From: a virus
Length of the DNA stretch: 64,000 nt
IMG/VR virus record: IMGVR_UViG_3300008259_005066
Coordinates: 124,001 to 188,000 of that record
Strand: one strand, 5' to 3'
The translations under genes and the position numbers were made by a program. Below the pieces are notes generated by a model. That model saw only the letters and a list, made by a program, of their open reading frames with translations, was not told where the DNA came from and did no database searches. Positions 1 to 7,708 of this stretch are shown here, piece after piece; position 1 is the stretch's first letter; each line of letters starts with the position of its first letter.

Positions 1-1265
1 ACAAGCACCAGATTGAAAATACGAGGAATATTGATACCAACAGCAGCCACGCCATAGGTAGCAACAATAATTTTATCGGTAGCTTCAGCCACTTCGTCAT
101 ATTCATCCTGTCTGTCCTTTGCTTTGGTGGCGCCTGAAACAAACACAGCACGGTCGCCCAGTCGTTTTACTAGTTCTTGTCCGGCTGTGATACGATCTAC
201 CAGCACGAGAGTGTTGCCTGTTTCGTTAACTTGCCGTATCAAACTGGCCATGGTATCCAACCGCCCTGATTCCTCTAAAAGATATTTCAGTTCGCTTTGA
301 TAGTTGTTGTATTCCACATGGTCTACTAGTTGCACGATGTTGACATGGCACTGCGCCAGCACTCCTCTATCCTGCAGTTCAGCGGCGGCCAGTCGAGATA
401 TCACTGGTCCTAGACTCACATGCAAGGCCTGGAATTCAAAATCTTCTTTGGGTATGGTTCCTGTCAATCCCCAACGGATTGGCACTTGCGCCATCACGCC
501 TGTGAGCAGAGTTTTCAGTGCATCGGCCTTGGCCATGTGCACCTCGTCCACTATCACGCACACTACGCCTTCGATAAATTCACCAATGGTGATTTCTGCT
601 GATTGATTTTTGGTGTTCTTTAACAGCACATTGAGACTCTGCCATGTGCAGATGGTGTGTGTGCGTCCAAACTCTTTGCGGTCTCCGAAGAACACACCCA
701 CGTCCAGACCCATGTTGATGTAGTCTTTTTCTGTCTGTGTCACAAGACTTTTGTTAGGAACTATCACTATGCTACGACCATAAGGTGTCACAGCATGGCT
801 CAGGGCGGCAGTCATGATTGTTTTGCCGGCGCCAGTGGCCACTTCTTGCAGGCATTGAGGGTTGGCAAGAAAGTTGTTGACTATGTCAACTTGGTAGTCT
901 CGCATCATGACAGGTTCGCCGGCATTGGGATGTCCTTTGGGCCAAGAGATGTTAGAGAAAGTGTCTTCTTGCACTTGCTCAAACTCAAAGGTGGTGCGAT
1001 ACTCTCTTTGATCGTCCAGTTCTATGTCGTAACCATATTCTTCCAGCACTGGTATGATTTCAGGCAAGAGGTTTACGTAGGTGCTACCACCCAGTTGGAA
1101 AAAGGAGACCTTGCCATCCCATCGCCCCAATCTTACCGCTGGTAGGTATCTGGCGTAAGGAACATCATATTTGAACTTGTTGACTAGAGTGCGACGTGCA
1201 TCCAGTTCTAGCCCTTCTATCTTGACGTTGACTTCATCTCGTATGCTTAGTCGTGCAGTTCTCAT
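1..1265 (-). CDS. uvsW: UvsW-like superfamily 2 DNA/RNA helicase (3' end outside window)
   Basis: T4 UvsW unwinds branched DNA and R-loops during recombination-dependent replication. About 421 codons are visible from the ATG at 1265 to the window edge, with no stop. An N-terminal part of about 115 residues precedes the motor. Walker A is ATGAGKT (GAGKT at 145-149). The DEAD-box equivalent is VDEVH, followed by a motif III-like LTGT; a second RecA-like domain begins after that. The start is the ATG 6 nt downstream of a TATAAT box, with no Shine-Dalgarno sequence, so the mRNA is probably leaderless. It fits with uvsX, uvsY and 32 further along the same strand. Family assignment is firm; the C-terminal end cannot be assessed. 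Confidence 0.9.
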   Translation of the reverse strand, partial: MRTARLSIRDEVNVKIEGLELDARRTLVNKFKYDVPYARYLPAVRLGRWDGKVSFFQLGGSTYVNLLPEIIPVLEEYGYDIELDDQREYRTTFEFEQVQEDTFSNISWPKGHPNAGEPVMMRDYQVDIVNNFLANPQCLQEVATGAGKTIMTAALSHAVTPYGRSIVIVPNKSLVTQTEKDYINMGLDVGVFFGDRKEFGRTHTICTWQSLNVLLKNTKNQSAEITIGEFIEGVVCVIVDEVHMAKADALKTLLTGVMAQVPIRWGLTGTIPKEDFEFQALHVSLGPVISRLAAAELQDRGVLAQCHVNIVQLVDHVEYNNYQSELKYLLEESGRLDTMASLIRQVNETGNTLVLVDRITAGQELVKRLGDRAVFVSGATKAKDRQDEYDEVAEATDKIIVATYGVAAVGINIPRIFNLVL

Positions 1266-1271
1266 TGTGAT

Positions 1272-1299
1272 ATTATACACTAATTTTGACGTGTGTCAA
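1272..1299 (-). promoter_or_regulatory. sigma70-like promoter of uvsW
   Basis: On the minus strand TTGACA (1299-1294), a 16-nt spacer and TATAAT (1277-1272) lie 6 nt before the uvsW ATG. The expected +1 falls on the A of the start codon. Confidence 0.75.
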
Positions 1300-1302
1300 A
1301 AT
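1283..1302. promoter_or_regulatory. inverted repeat over the uvsW -35 box (possible operator)
   Basis: ATTTTGAC (1283-1290), GTGT, then GTCAAAAT (1295-1302): perfect 8-bp arms around a 4-bp centre, covering the -35 hexamer. The position suits a dimeric repressor. This is inferred from symmetry only. Confidence 0.4.
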
Positions 1303-1309
1303 AATTTGA

Positions 1310-2482
1310 TTAATGTGCATCCATTGCCGTTAGGACCTCGTCAAACAGGCTACGGAAAATACCCAAATGTTTTTGGATTTGCGGTATATCAACTTTCCTA
1401 TGTTTCATAAGTTTGGAAAATCTATCCACAAACTGTTGCCGCCATTGCGGACTGAATTTAACCTTGTCTAACCCATCAATCAGATCTTGTATCCACTGCG
1501 TCTGCTTGGATATCAATCTAAATCTTTGATTGCAATCCTGTAGATACTGTTTCAGTTCGATTTTTTCAGAAACGGTAAGTATGTCCCAAGACCAGCATCC
1601 GGGCGATAGATTGTGCAAAGAAATTGGTGTGCGTTCTCGATTGGCCCAGTCCAAAGTGGCATGCAGATTTTGAATATTAAGCACCTGTGTGACCACATGA
1701 AAATTGAGTTTGATGTTTGATAGTTGTTTCAGTTTTTGGTAATTGCCGATCAAGGTATCCCAGGTGTAAGGGTAACGCATAAGAGCATAGGTTTCTTCTA
1801 TAGCATCTATGCTGATTTGCATTTCAATTGCTTTGATCTCTGTAAGCTTTTTCCAAAGTTCATCAGTCAATACGCTGGCATTGGTTACGATCCTGGCTTC
1901 GAGATTTTTTTCAATGATCTTGTTGCAAATTTTGACGTTGTTTTTGAATAAGAAAAATTCCCCGCCTATGAAACTGACCTGCTCGAGATCAGGTAGCAGA
2001 TCTATAGTTTCCAACACTGTGTCTGTGTTGTCTTTTACATCGATTCTTTGCTTTATGAATCCCAATTGGTAACTTTCTTCGGCATGTTTGCTGGACCATT
2101 CAGGATCACACATAAAACAGGCCATGTTACACACATTGCCAAAAAAAACATCTAACAATTTGATACCCATCTGGTCACTGGCATAGGGTTTTTTCAACAA
2201 CTGTTTTCTAGTGCTGTCTAGACCAATTTGTTCAGATTTCCAACATCTATGACAACCAGGATGTGGTTGCAATCCTTGCAACAAGTTATTTCTGTGCCAG
2301 GACATTTCCTGCCCTTGAAGATATTCGTCAAGACTGGATATAGGACCCTGTGGATCATACACACATCCCGGTTTGAAAATCACTCCATACTGATCATATT
2401 TGCCAGGTATTGAGGCACTATAAGATTCTATTCGTAAAGTAGTAAATGGTGCCGTGCAAAATATTTTGTTGTCTTTGCCCAT
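1310..2482 (-). CDS. Radical SAM protein, phage type
   Basis: About 390 aa. The radical SAM signature CX3CX2C is at residues 118, 122 and 125 (CNMACFMC), expected to bind a 4Fe-4S cluster that cleaves S-adenosylmethionine. A GGE motif follows (FIGGEFF), as in the family. Upstream, GCHRC (77 and 80) adds a second cysteine pair, possibly for an auxiliary cluster. The substrate is unknown. A longer frame reaches 2515, but that start lies inside a terminator, so the ATG at 2482 is chosen; it sits 5 nt after a CTAAGTA box and has no Shine-Dalgarno site. A paralogue with the same architecture is encoded at 15866-17116. Confidence 0.85.
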   Translation of the reverse strand: MGKDNKIFCTAPFTTLRIESYSASIPGKYDQYGVIFKPGCVYDPQGPISSLDEYLQGQEMSWHRNNLLQGLQPHPGCHRCWKSEQIGLDSTRKQLLKKPYASDQMGIKLLDVFFGNVCNMACFMCDPEWSSKHAEESYQLGFIKQRIDVKDNTDTVLETIDLLPDLEQVSFIGGEFFLFKNNVKICNKIIEKNLEARIVTNASVLTDELWKKLTEIKAIEMQISIDAIEETYALMRYPYTWDTLIGNYQKLKQLSNIKLNFHVVTQVLNIQNLHATLDWANRERTPISLHNLSPGCWSWDILTVSEKIELKQYLQDCNQRFRLISKQTQWIQDLIDGLDKVKFSPQWRQQFVDRFSKLMKHRKVDIPQIQKHLGIFRSLFDEVLTAMDAH

Positions 2483-2487
2483 GTGAA

Positions 2488-2494
2488 TACTTAG
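2488..2494 (-). promoter_or_regulatory. late-promoter-like box CTAAGTA, 5 nt before ATG 2482
   Basis: One base differs from the CTAAATA box common in this window. It immediately follows the terminator of the upstream gene, as a new transcription unit would require, and implies a leaderless transcript. Confidence 0.5.
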
Positions 2495-2500
2495 CGAGGT

Positions 2501-2534
2501 CAAAAAAAGAGGCACCTTTTTAAAGGGTGCCTCT
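2501..2534 (-). terminator. Rho-independent terminator after the AAA+ ATPase gene
   Basis: Minus strand: AGAGGCACC, a 9-nt loop, GGTGCCTCT, then a run of seven T. The 9-bp stem is perfect (2526-2534 with 2508-2516). Confidence 0.9.
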
Positions 2535-2540
2535 GTGAAA

Positions 2541-2578
2541 CGGATCGCCTAGGAGCTAGACTATTTGATGGCGATCCG
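2541..2578 (-). other. second perfect hairpin between stop codon and terminator
   Basis: CGGATCGCC (2541-2549) and GGCGATCCG (2570-2578) form a 9-bp stem with a 20-nt loop. It lies between the stop of the AAA+ gene and its terminator and has no T tract. It may protect the 3' end or be an RNA processing site. Confidence 0.5.
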
Positions 2579-2585
2579 GGTAAAC

Positions 2586-3611
2586 TTATTCGTGTCGCAT
2601 GCAGGTATTCTCTGCTAGGGCTTTCCAGTTAGAACTGACTTTGGTCAAGTCTGCCAATTTCAGCGCCATGCGCAGACTGATCTCGCGCATGCGGGCATGG
2701 TTGTCCTGCATGAATTGGACAATCTCATCGCCCTGTTCGGGTGAGAAATCATAGTCCTGGAACAAGTCACCTTTGCGGAAGATCTGCTTGATGCGCAGGA
2801 TCTTGTCGCGGGTGGTGTTCAGCGTAAGGTCCAGGAAGTGACAGCGACTCTGCAAAGCCTCAAGATGATCTTGCAGTTTCTTGCTCTTGAGATGATCAAA
2901 CTTTAGATTGGTGATGAAAATCACCGAACCCTTGAAGTCGAACTGGTCAGGAACACCTTCACGGCGCAACATCGAAGAGTCTGAATTCCAATGGATACGA
3001 CGTTTTTTGCCCGAGTCCAGAGCGGCTTTCAAGATGTTCAGCGCGATGTCATCTAGCAGAATGGAGTCGCAGTCGTCAAACACCAAGACGTTTTTAGGGT
3101 CCGAATGTTTATACAAGGTGCAATACAATCCTATAGGAGTCATGGCACCTTTGATCACTTCATACTTGATCTTGCGACCGCTGATGTTATCAAACAAGCC
3201 GGCCTTTTCCAGTTGATACTCTACCCCGTAGGATTTGCCCACTCCAGGAGGGCCTGTGACAATCATGGCACGGATGTCGCCAGCGATGGCGGCCTTGGTC
3301 ATGTCGTCTAGGATCCCGAACCGTTGCTCAATACGATCCATGATTTCTTCGTCAGTTTCTTCAGGTTTTTCGGTCTTTTTAAATTCTACTACCTTGTTAG
3401 ATTGCGACACAATACCTCCGGTGATTTCGATGTCTTCGATAGAGTCTAGTTTAACACGGATCTCGTCAGGAAAGCCAGGAAAATTATCGCCGTTTTGCAC
3501 GGTTACGAAATTGCCTTTTGCCGAACTGGAGAAATCTTTCACTAGGGTGAAGTTGGTGTTCACGATGGGTTGATTGCGATACACACCGCGCTTGATGAGG
3601 ACTTGCGTCAT
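2586..3611 (-). CDS. AAA+ ATPase (phage type, function unresolved)
   Basis: 341 aa. Walker A GPPGVGKS lies near residues 120-127 and Walker B VLVFDDCD near 175-182. A sensor-1-like stretch (VIFITNL) and an arginine-containing segment (LQSRCHF) follow. The first ~90 residues are non-catalytic, with charged KKTEKPEETDEE before the ATPase core. Related ATPases are common in T4-like phages of aquatic bacteria and are annotated only as AAA family. It does not look like the clamp loader gp44. The gene is monocistronic, with strong sigma70-like promoters, an AAGGAG Shine-Dalgarno site and its own terminator, suggesting early, high expression. Confidence 0.85.
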   Translation of the reverse strand: MTQVLIKRGVYRNQPIVNTNFTLVKDFSSSAKGNFVTVQNGDNFPGFPDEIRVKLDSIEDIEITGGIVSQSNKVVEFKKTEKPEETDEEIMDRIEQRFGILDDMTKAAIAGDIRAMIVTGPPGVGKSYGVEYQLEKAGLFDNISGRKIKYEVIKGAMTPIGLYCTLYKHSDPKNVLVFDDCDSILLDDIALNILKAALDSGKKRRIHWNSDSSMLRREGVPDQFDFKGSVIFITNLKFDHLKSKKLQDHLEALQSRCHFLDLTLNTTRDKILRIKQIFRKGDLFQDYDFSPEQGDEIVQFMQDNHARMREISLRMALKLADLTKVSSNWKALAENTCMRHE

Positions 3612-3643
3612 TGTCTAGGCTCCTTTTTTGTTACTATACCCAT

Positions 3644-3672
3644 ATTATAGCAAAATGGCTAATTCTGGTCAA
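3644..3672 (-). promoter_or_regulatory. consensus sigma70 promoter, proximal, for the AAA+ ATPase
   Basis: TTGACC (3672-3667), 17-nt spacer, TATAAT (3649-3644). It is followed by a leader carrying AAAAAGGAG before the ATG at 3611. Confidence 0.88.
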
Positions 3673-3749
3673 CCTGGGCAAAAATCCCCCATTTTATGGG
3701 TGTTGTTTTTTTGCCACAGATCTATTCTGCTAAAATTTACTATAATTGT

Positions 3750-3778
3750 ATTTTACGGAAAAAGGATTTTGTGGTCAA
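3750..3778 (-). promoter_or_regulatory. second sigma70-like promoter, distal, for the AAA+ ATPase
   Basis: TTGACC (3778-3773), 17-nt spacer, TAAAAT (3755-3750). The -35 lies in a short inverted repeat, TTTTGTGG-N4-CCACAAAA (3767-3786), directly after the preceding terminator. Confidence 0.65.
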
Positions 3779-3782
3779 CCAC

Positions 3783-3808
3783 AAAAAAACCCTGCCGAAG
3801 GCAGGGTT
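3783..3808 (-). terminator. Rho-independent terminator after the 147-aa gene
   Basis: Minus strand AACCCTGCC, TTC loop, GGCAGGGTT, then T5. The 9-bp stem is perfect (3788-3796 with 3800-3808). It lies 21 bp past the stop at 3830. Confidence 0.9.
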
Positions 3809-3829
3809 GTTTTACCATTTGAAACTATA

Positions 3830-4273
3830 TCAGGTGGGTGATACATTACCTGGATTTGTTACATCAATAGTGAACGTGATGGTCTCTCCTGCGCTGATTT
3901 CAAAAAACCAACCGCTCCAGATGGGGCTCTGGGGCGTGCCGCCTGGCATTGGATCCACTGGTGTGGCTGGCCATTCAGGTGCTTGTCCGTTGATTAGGAT
4001 GTCGTTGTTTCTCATATCAAAGCCACAGGTAGATGGATCAGTTGAACGGACTACTTGCCCCACAGTGATTACACCGGATGTGACAGATACTGACACAGGG
4101 GCAGTAACAACAGCGTTGCCTGTCACTGGAATATCTGTAGAAAACAATGTAATTTCTGTGTCTAGCGGTTGTCCAACTCCTACTTGTCCGCTAAAAACTT
4201 CATTGCCATCGATTAAAATTGTTGTTGCCGAGGGTGTTGCAAAAACACGTCCGCGGAATAATACGCTTGCCAT
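3830..4273 (-). CDS. Hypothetical beta-rich protein, possibly virion-associated
   Basis: 147 aa, not recognised. It is rich in Val, Thr, Gly and Pro with alternating hydrophobic strands, like small phage structural or decoration proteins. There is no signal peptide or enzymatic motif. A Shine-Dalgarno site AAAGGA precedes the ATG at 4273, with a ~100-nt leader back to a CTAAATA late box at 4386-4380 and a strong terminator just downstream. The gene is therefore an independent, probably late, single-gene unit. Alternatives such as an immunity protein cannot be excluded. Confidence 0.6.
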   Translation of the reverse strand: MASVLFRGRVFATPSATTILIDGNEVFSGQVGVGQPLDTEITLFSTDIPVTGNAVVTAPVSVSVTSGVITVGQVVRSTDPSTCGFDMRNNDILINGQAPEWPATPVDPMPGGTPQSPIWSGWFFEISAGETITFTIDVTNPGNVSPT

Positions 4274-4347
4274 AATTTTTCCTTTTGAATATCTAAATAC
4301 GACATTAGGCTGGCTATCGCTTGGCTTAGCGCACCCGGATCTTTATC

Positions 4348-4375
4348 GTGCGATACAGCCGTATCCGAACCGCAC
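4348..4375 (-). other. stem-loop in the leader of the 147-aa gene
   Basis: GTGC plus GATAC (4348-4356) can pair with GTATC (4361-4365) and GCAC (4372-4375). The hairpin sits just downstream of the predicted late start site and may stabilise the 5' end. Confidence 0.35.
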
Positions 4376-4379
4376 ATAG

Positions 4380-4386
4380 TATTTAG
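4380..4386 (-). promoter_or_regulatory. late-promoter-like box CTAAATA overlapping a stop codon
   Basis: The TAA of this box is the stop codon of the glycosyltransferase gene ending at 4383. It would drive the 147-aa gene starting at 4273. Confidence 0.6.
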
Positions 4387-5141
4387 CACCAGTGCTGTTC
4401 AATCACAGCATCTTTCACTTCGTGTGGTTTGGGACTGCCATGGAAAATCAACACACTGGTAGAATCTGGTATGTGTGTTCCAGTGCCGGGGGCTAGATAT
4501 TTACGGGTGCGAAAATCAAATCCTCCATCTTTGAGTTGCCAGCGCCAACTTTGCACCCTGGTTTTTTCAAAGTAATTTTCTCGGCCAGGACCCAGTATCT
4601 CATGTAGATAGTCCTGATCACCGTGCCATGCCGTGCGTTTGTGTGCTATTTGCCCAGGATCAAAATGCTGATAAATGTGCGCGAACTTCGCAGGATCAAA
4701 CCACATCATGCTGGAGTTCATGGCTATTTTACTGGGCCGGAACAGATATTTGAAGTCTTGCACAGCCCAGAATCTATCCGTGGGCAATCGCCACACCCAA
4801 TCAAGATTGCCTACGATCACTGTGTCCAGATCCAAATACAGCATGGGTCCTCTATGATGCCGTGGGTTGAATAACTGTATCTTGTACCACCACGATCGTT
4901 TGGGGCCGCGCACACCAGGCCATTCTTCCAAGGCATGATGTATCATGTGACCAGGCACTACTCTGTTGCTTTCGGTATAAACATGCATTCTCACCGGCAG
5001 AGAAAGATTGCGACAAAGAGCATTGTAGAGTTTGTCCACATAGTCCCATGGATACAAGGTGTCGTGTATCAAGCAGGCGCAATCAATATGCTCCAATGTC
5101 GCTGTTTCTACGACAGCGCGGTTTTTATTCTTTTTAACCAT
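4383..5141 (-). CDS. DxD glycosyltransferase (GT8-like)
   Basis: 252 aa. A GT-A fold is suggested by YLDLDTVIVGN, with the metal-binding DxD at residues 104-106, and by a C-terminal HGSPKP. This resembles family 8 enzymes, in which a His-containing C-terminal motif completes metal binding. It would transfer a sugar from a nucleotide-sugar donor to a glycan or protein. The gene ends the glycan operon and overlaps the upstream coding region by 34 nt; the start ATG 5141 follows an AAGG. The closest relative in this window is the N-terminal half of the protein at 7705-9369. Donor and acceptor are unknown. Confidence 0.75.
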   Translation of the reverse strand: MVKKNKNRAVVETATLEHIDCACLIHDTLYPWDYVDKLYNALCRNLSLPVRMHVYTESNRVVPGHMIHHALEEWPGVRGPKRSWWYKIQLFNPRHHRGPMLYLDLDTVIVGNLDWVWRLPTDRFWAVQDFKYLFRPSKIAMNSSMMWFDPAKFAHIYQHFDPGQIAHKRTAWHGDQDYLHEILGPGRENYFEKTRVQSWRWQLKDGGFDFRTRKYLAPGTGTHIPDSTSVLIFHGSPKPHEVKDAVIEQHWC

Positions 5142-5956
5142 GAACCTTGTCTTATTTCATCAACTGTGTATTCTGTGTGGCATATCTCAACTAACCATCG
5201 ATCTCTGTCGTGATCTACCAACGTGTCTAGATCCTCGTATTTGGTACGAATAGGAGCAGCCAAACTGCTGGGATCCACGATGACTTGGCAACCAGACAGG
5301 GCGGCCTGTATGCCCGAGCCACTGTTATAATTTATCAAGGCCCTGCAGTCATAATTGATATCAAAATCATCGTAGGTATTTTTTATAGGGCGAGGCATTT
5401 CTATGGTCACATCTCGAGGCAAAAGACCTGGATCCAATGCACTCCTGGGATGTGGTCTCACGACTATGGGCAAGTCTGTGTGTGAACGAGCCAAGGCGAT
5501 TTGTTGATTGATCCAGTGTTCCATGCTGGGCAATGATTCTACCTGGAAACTCTGTTTGTGTTGCGCGGCTATGATCAATCGTGGTTGGCCCAAGCGCACT
5601 GGATATAGTTTAACTCCCAATTTGGCAGGGCGATCCCAATCAAGATCCGTGGTGTGTCCATAGTATCCCTGTGCGGTGATGTTGTCCACAGCGATCTTCC
5701 ATGTGTGCCCACGTTTCAGTGCGCCCACATCTATCACTATCACCGGTCGGCCGAGATTTTTATAATGCTGATACACTGAACGATTGGGTTGCATGCGACC
5801 GTGCCACAACACCGACCAGATCACCGCTACATCCGCATCTAGAGAATTTTCTCTACGTTGCCATCCCTGTTGAGAACATCGATCCAAAAAGGCTCCCAAC
5901 ACTTCTTTGCTGTTGAGAGCGCACTGAGATGGAAAATAGGCGATGGTCTTGATCAC
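5108..5956 (-). CDS. Capsule-biosynthesis-type glycosyltransferase-like protein
   Basis: About 282 aa with a GTG start at 5956 (CAGGA 6 nt upstream). The frame extends further upstream, but that part is antisense to a clear plus-strand gene. Recognisable segments are PIVVRPHPRSALDP, then INYNSGSGIQAALSG, then DPSSLA. This order (RPHP, then an N-S-x-x-G-I/V-A/E loop, then a DP stretch) is typical of capsule polysaccharide transferases of the Kdo-transferase/CMP-sugar type. It is paralogous to 6755-7708 and to the C-terminal half of 7705-9369. Transcription would have to come through the plus-strand island or from a local promoter. Substrate unknown. Confidence 0.6.
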   Translation of the reverse strand: MIKTIAYFPSQCALNSKEVLGAFLDRCSQQGWQRRENSLDADVAVIWSVLWHGRMQPNRSVYQHYKNLGRPVIVIDVGALKRGHTWKIAVDNITAQGYYGHTTDLDWDRPAKLGVKLYPVRLGQPRLIIAAQHKQSFQVESLPSMEHWINQQIALARSHTDLPIVVRPHPRSALDPGLLPRDVTIEMPRPIKNTYDDFDINYDCRALINYNSGSGIQAALSGCQVIVDPSSLAAPIRTKYEDLDTLVDHDRDRWLVEICHTEYTVDEIRQGSWLKRIKTALS

Positions 5957-5962
5957 TAAATA
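5956..5962 (+). promoter_or_regulatory. late-promoter-like box CTAAATA, 7 nt before ATG 5970
   Basis: Overlaps the GTG start of the divergent gene by one base. Implies a leader of 0-2 nt. Confidence 0.6.
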
Positions 5963-5969
5963 TCCTGCG

Positions 5970-6809
5970 ATGAAATACACAGTAATTACCACGTTCCATG
6001 CCCCGGGTCTCAAACAATATGGCCAGCGCATGATCGACGCTTTTGATCGCCATTGGCCCGGAGATGTGGAACTGATAGTATATGCAGAAAATTGCCAGCC
6101 CAGATCGCCCAGCGATCGTGTGAAGATCCTGGATCTGTTGGCACAGTCACCAGATTTGGTAAATTTCAAAAATCGCTGGGGCAACGATCCCATGGCCAAT
6201 GGGTTGGTGGCCAAAGACACCGGAGTACCGTTCAAAGACAATGCTTTCAAGTGGGATGCAGTGAGATTCAGCCACAAGGTCTTTGCTGTGATCCATGCTT
6301 GCCGCACTCTAGACAGCGACTGGGTGATATGGTTAGATGCAGACACAGTGACTTTCCAGGACGTTCCGGAAAATTTCTTGAGCACCATATGCGAAGATTC
6401 AGCAATGGCCTGTTATCTGGGACGCAGGGAAAAATATCACAGCGAATGCGGATGGGTGGCCTATAATCGGCGCCATCCCGATTTGCTCAGTTTCATGGAC
6501 CGTTGGCATGATCTTTATGTCACAGGAGATCTTTTCCGCCTGCGCGAATATCATGACAGTTTTGTATTTGACGTGATCCGCAAAGACTTCCAGACGCAAC
6601 GACAGACCTCTTTCCACAATCTCAGTCCCGAACTGCCGGGCAAAGGCCCAGGGCATCCTTTTATCGCCAGTCGCTTGGGCCTATACATGGATCACATGAA
6701 AGGCTCTAAACGCAAGGCCTTGGGACATAGCCTACCCGATGATTATGATCGCAATCAAGGATTGAACAGCAGTGTGGGGTATTGGCAAGGAATCTTTGGC
6801 AGGCGCTGA
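5970..6809 (+). CDS. DxD glycosyltransferase-like protein, plus-strand island
   Basis: About 279 aa from the ATG at 5970. WVIWLDADTVTF carries the DxD motif near residue 122. An Rossmann-like N-terminus (YTVITTF) precedes it, and a His-rich C-terminus follows. It is clearly paralogous to the 269-aa protein at 11411-12220, which shares WLDAD, the CGWVAYN/SGFVLID segment and the HMK..KRK near the end. It is the only plus-strand gene in the glycan cassette: it starts 14 bp from a divergent gene and ends 55 bp inside a convergent one. It probably acts on the same glycan as its neighbours. Confidence 0.75.
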   Translation: MKYTVITTFHAPGLKQYGQRMIDAFDRHWPGDVELIVYAENCQPRSPSDRVKILDLLAQSPDLVNFKNRWGNDPMANGLVAKDTGVPFKDNAFKWDAVRFSHKVFAVIHACRTLDSDWVIWLDADTVTFQDVPENFLSTICEDSAMACYLGRREKYHSECGWVAYNRRHPDLLSFMDRWHDLYVTGDLFRLREYHDSFVFDVIRKDFQTQRQTSFHNLSPELPGKGPGHPFIASRLGLYMDHMKGSKRKALGHSLPDDYDRNQGLNSSVGYWQGIFGRR

Positions 6810-7708
6810 CGCATGAATCGCCAGGCTTCACCGCTGGAGATCTCTTCCGAGCTCCAATGGCATTGTGCTAGTTTAGTATAAAACTCTTGTCGATCACCAC
6901 GGCGTGGTGATTCGATCTCTGCTATGTTGTTGCTGGCCCAGGGCCAGGCTTGGCTTTTGGCAGGTCGAGGATCTGTGACAAATGCAGGAACTCCCCACAG
7001 TATGCTGGCCACACCTGGACTGGAATTGTAGGTCACTGTGGCCCAGGTTTGATTGAGATCTTCTCTGATGTCTTGTTGTGTGCTCCAGGCAACCTGGGCC
7101 ACAGATGGTAGTTGTATGGTAGGCACTATGGCTAGATTTCCTGGGTGAGGTCTGATCACAATGGGTCGATCAGTGTGCTGGCGTATCTGAGGCAACAAGG
7201 TATCCAACCACTGTTGCACCGGAACGTCGCCCATGCTCCAACCGCCATTGCGTTGCAGTGCGACCAAGATATTGCGACCGTTGTTGCTCCATCCGCGCTC
7301 GGCGAAACCATAATGGGCTTTGATTCGTTGCCAGCGTTGTAGATCCGGGTCGCGATCAAAATAATAACCAGTGTCAGGAAACACGTCGTCTAGGCTATAA
7401 CGCAGATAACGATTGAAATCTGCAGGTTCCAAGAAACCAAACAGATTGCTGTCCATGGCCAAAGTATGTCCATTGCTTCGCCGTTGTTGTTTGATCACCC
7501 GACGGCGCACTTCGAGGTGTGCGCCGGTTTTCATTCCTATCCAGCCTTGGAGCACTGCCACATCACATTCTACAGGTTCGTCTTGGGTCACTAGATATAC
7601 TTCATCTCCGGCCAACTTGGCACCATGGGCAAATCTAGTCAAGATATCGCGCTTGAATTCGTTTTTAGATTTCCTAGGAACACCAGAGAGGTATACAGCT
7701 ATTTTCAT
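6755..7708 (-). CDS. Capsule-biosynthesis-type glycosyltransferase-like protein
   Basis: 317 aa. The C-terminal half has IVIRPHPGNLA and VTYNSSPGVASILWGVPAFV, the same motif order as at 5108-5956 and in the C-terminal half of 7705-9369. All three end in a similar helix (EEISSGEAW, DEIRQGSWL, EEMRSGYAW). The N-terminal half is different and possibly binds the acceptor. It overlaps the upstream stop by ATGA (7708-7705) and converges with the plus-strand gene at 5970-6809. A role in adding a sugar to a surface polysaccharide is inferred from the family. Confidence 0.6.
   Translation of the reverse strand: MKIAVYLSGVPRKSKNEFKRDILTRFAHGAKLAGDEVYLVTQDEPVECDVAVLQGWIGMKTGAHLEVRRRVIKQQRRSNGHTLAMDSNLFGFLEPADFNRYLRYSLDDVFPDTGYYFDRDPDLQRWQRIKAHYGFAERGWSNNGRNILVALQRNGGWSMGDVPVQQWLDTLLPQIRQHTDRPIVIRPHPGNLAIVPTIQLPSVAQVAWSTQQDIREDLNQTWATVTYNSSPGVASILWGVPAFVTDPRPAKSQAWPWASNNIAEIESPRRGDRQEFYTKLAQCHWSSEEISSGEAWRFMRQRLPKIPCQYPTLLFNP

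Noticed and set aside
657-1145. 162-codon plus-strand ORF inside uvsW
   Set aside because: UvsW helicase motifs occupy the opposite strand without interruption.
2586-3611. Identification of the AAA+ protein as clamp loader gp44
   Set aside because: P-loop present, but the clamp-loader arginine finger and partner gp62 are absent and the N-terminal domain does not match.
5957-6388. Upstream extension of the capsule-type gene to 6388
   Set aside because: Antisense to the plus-strand glycosyltransferase; a GTG with CAGGA at 5956 is the better start.
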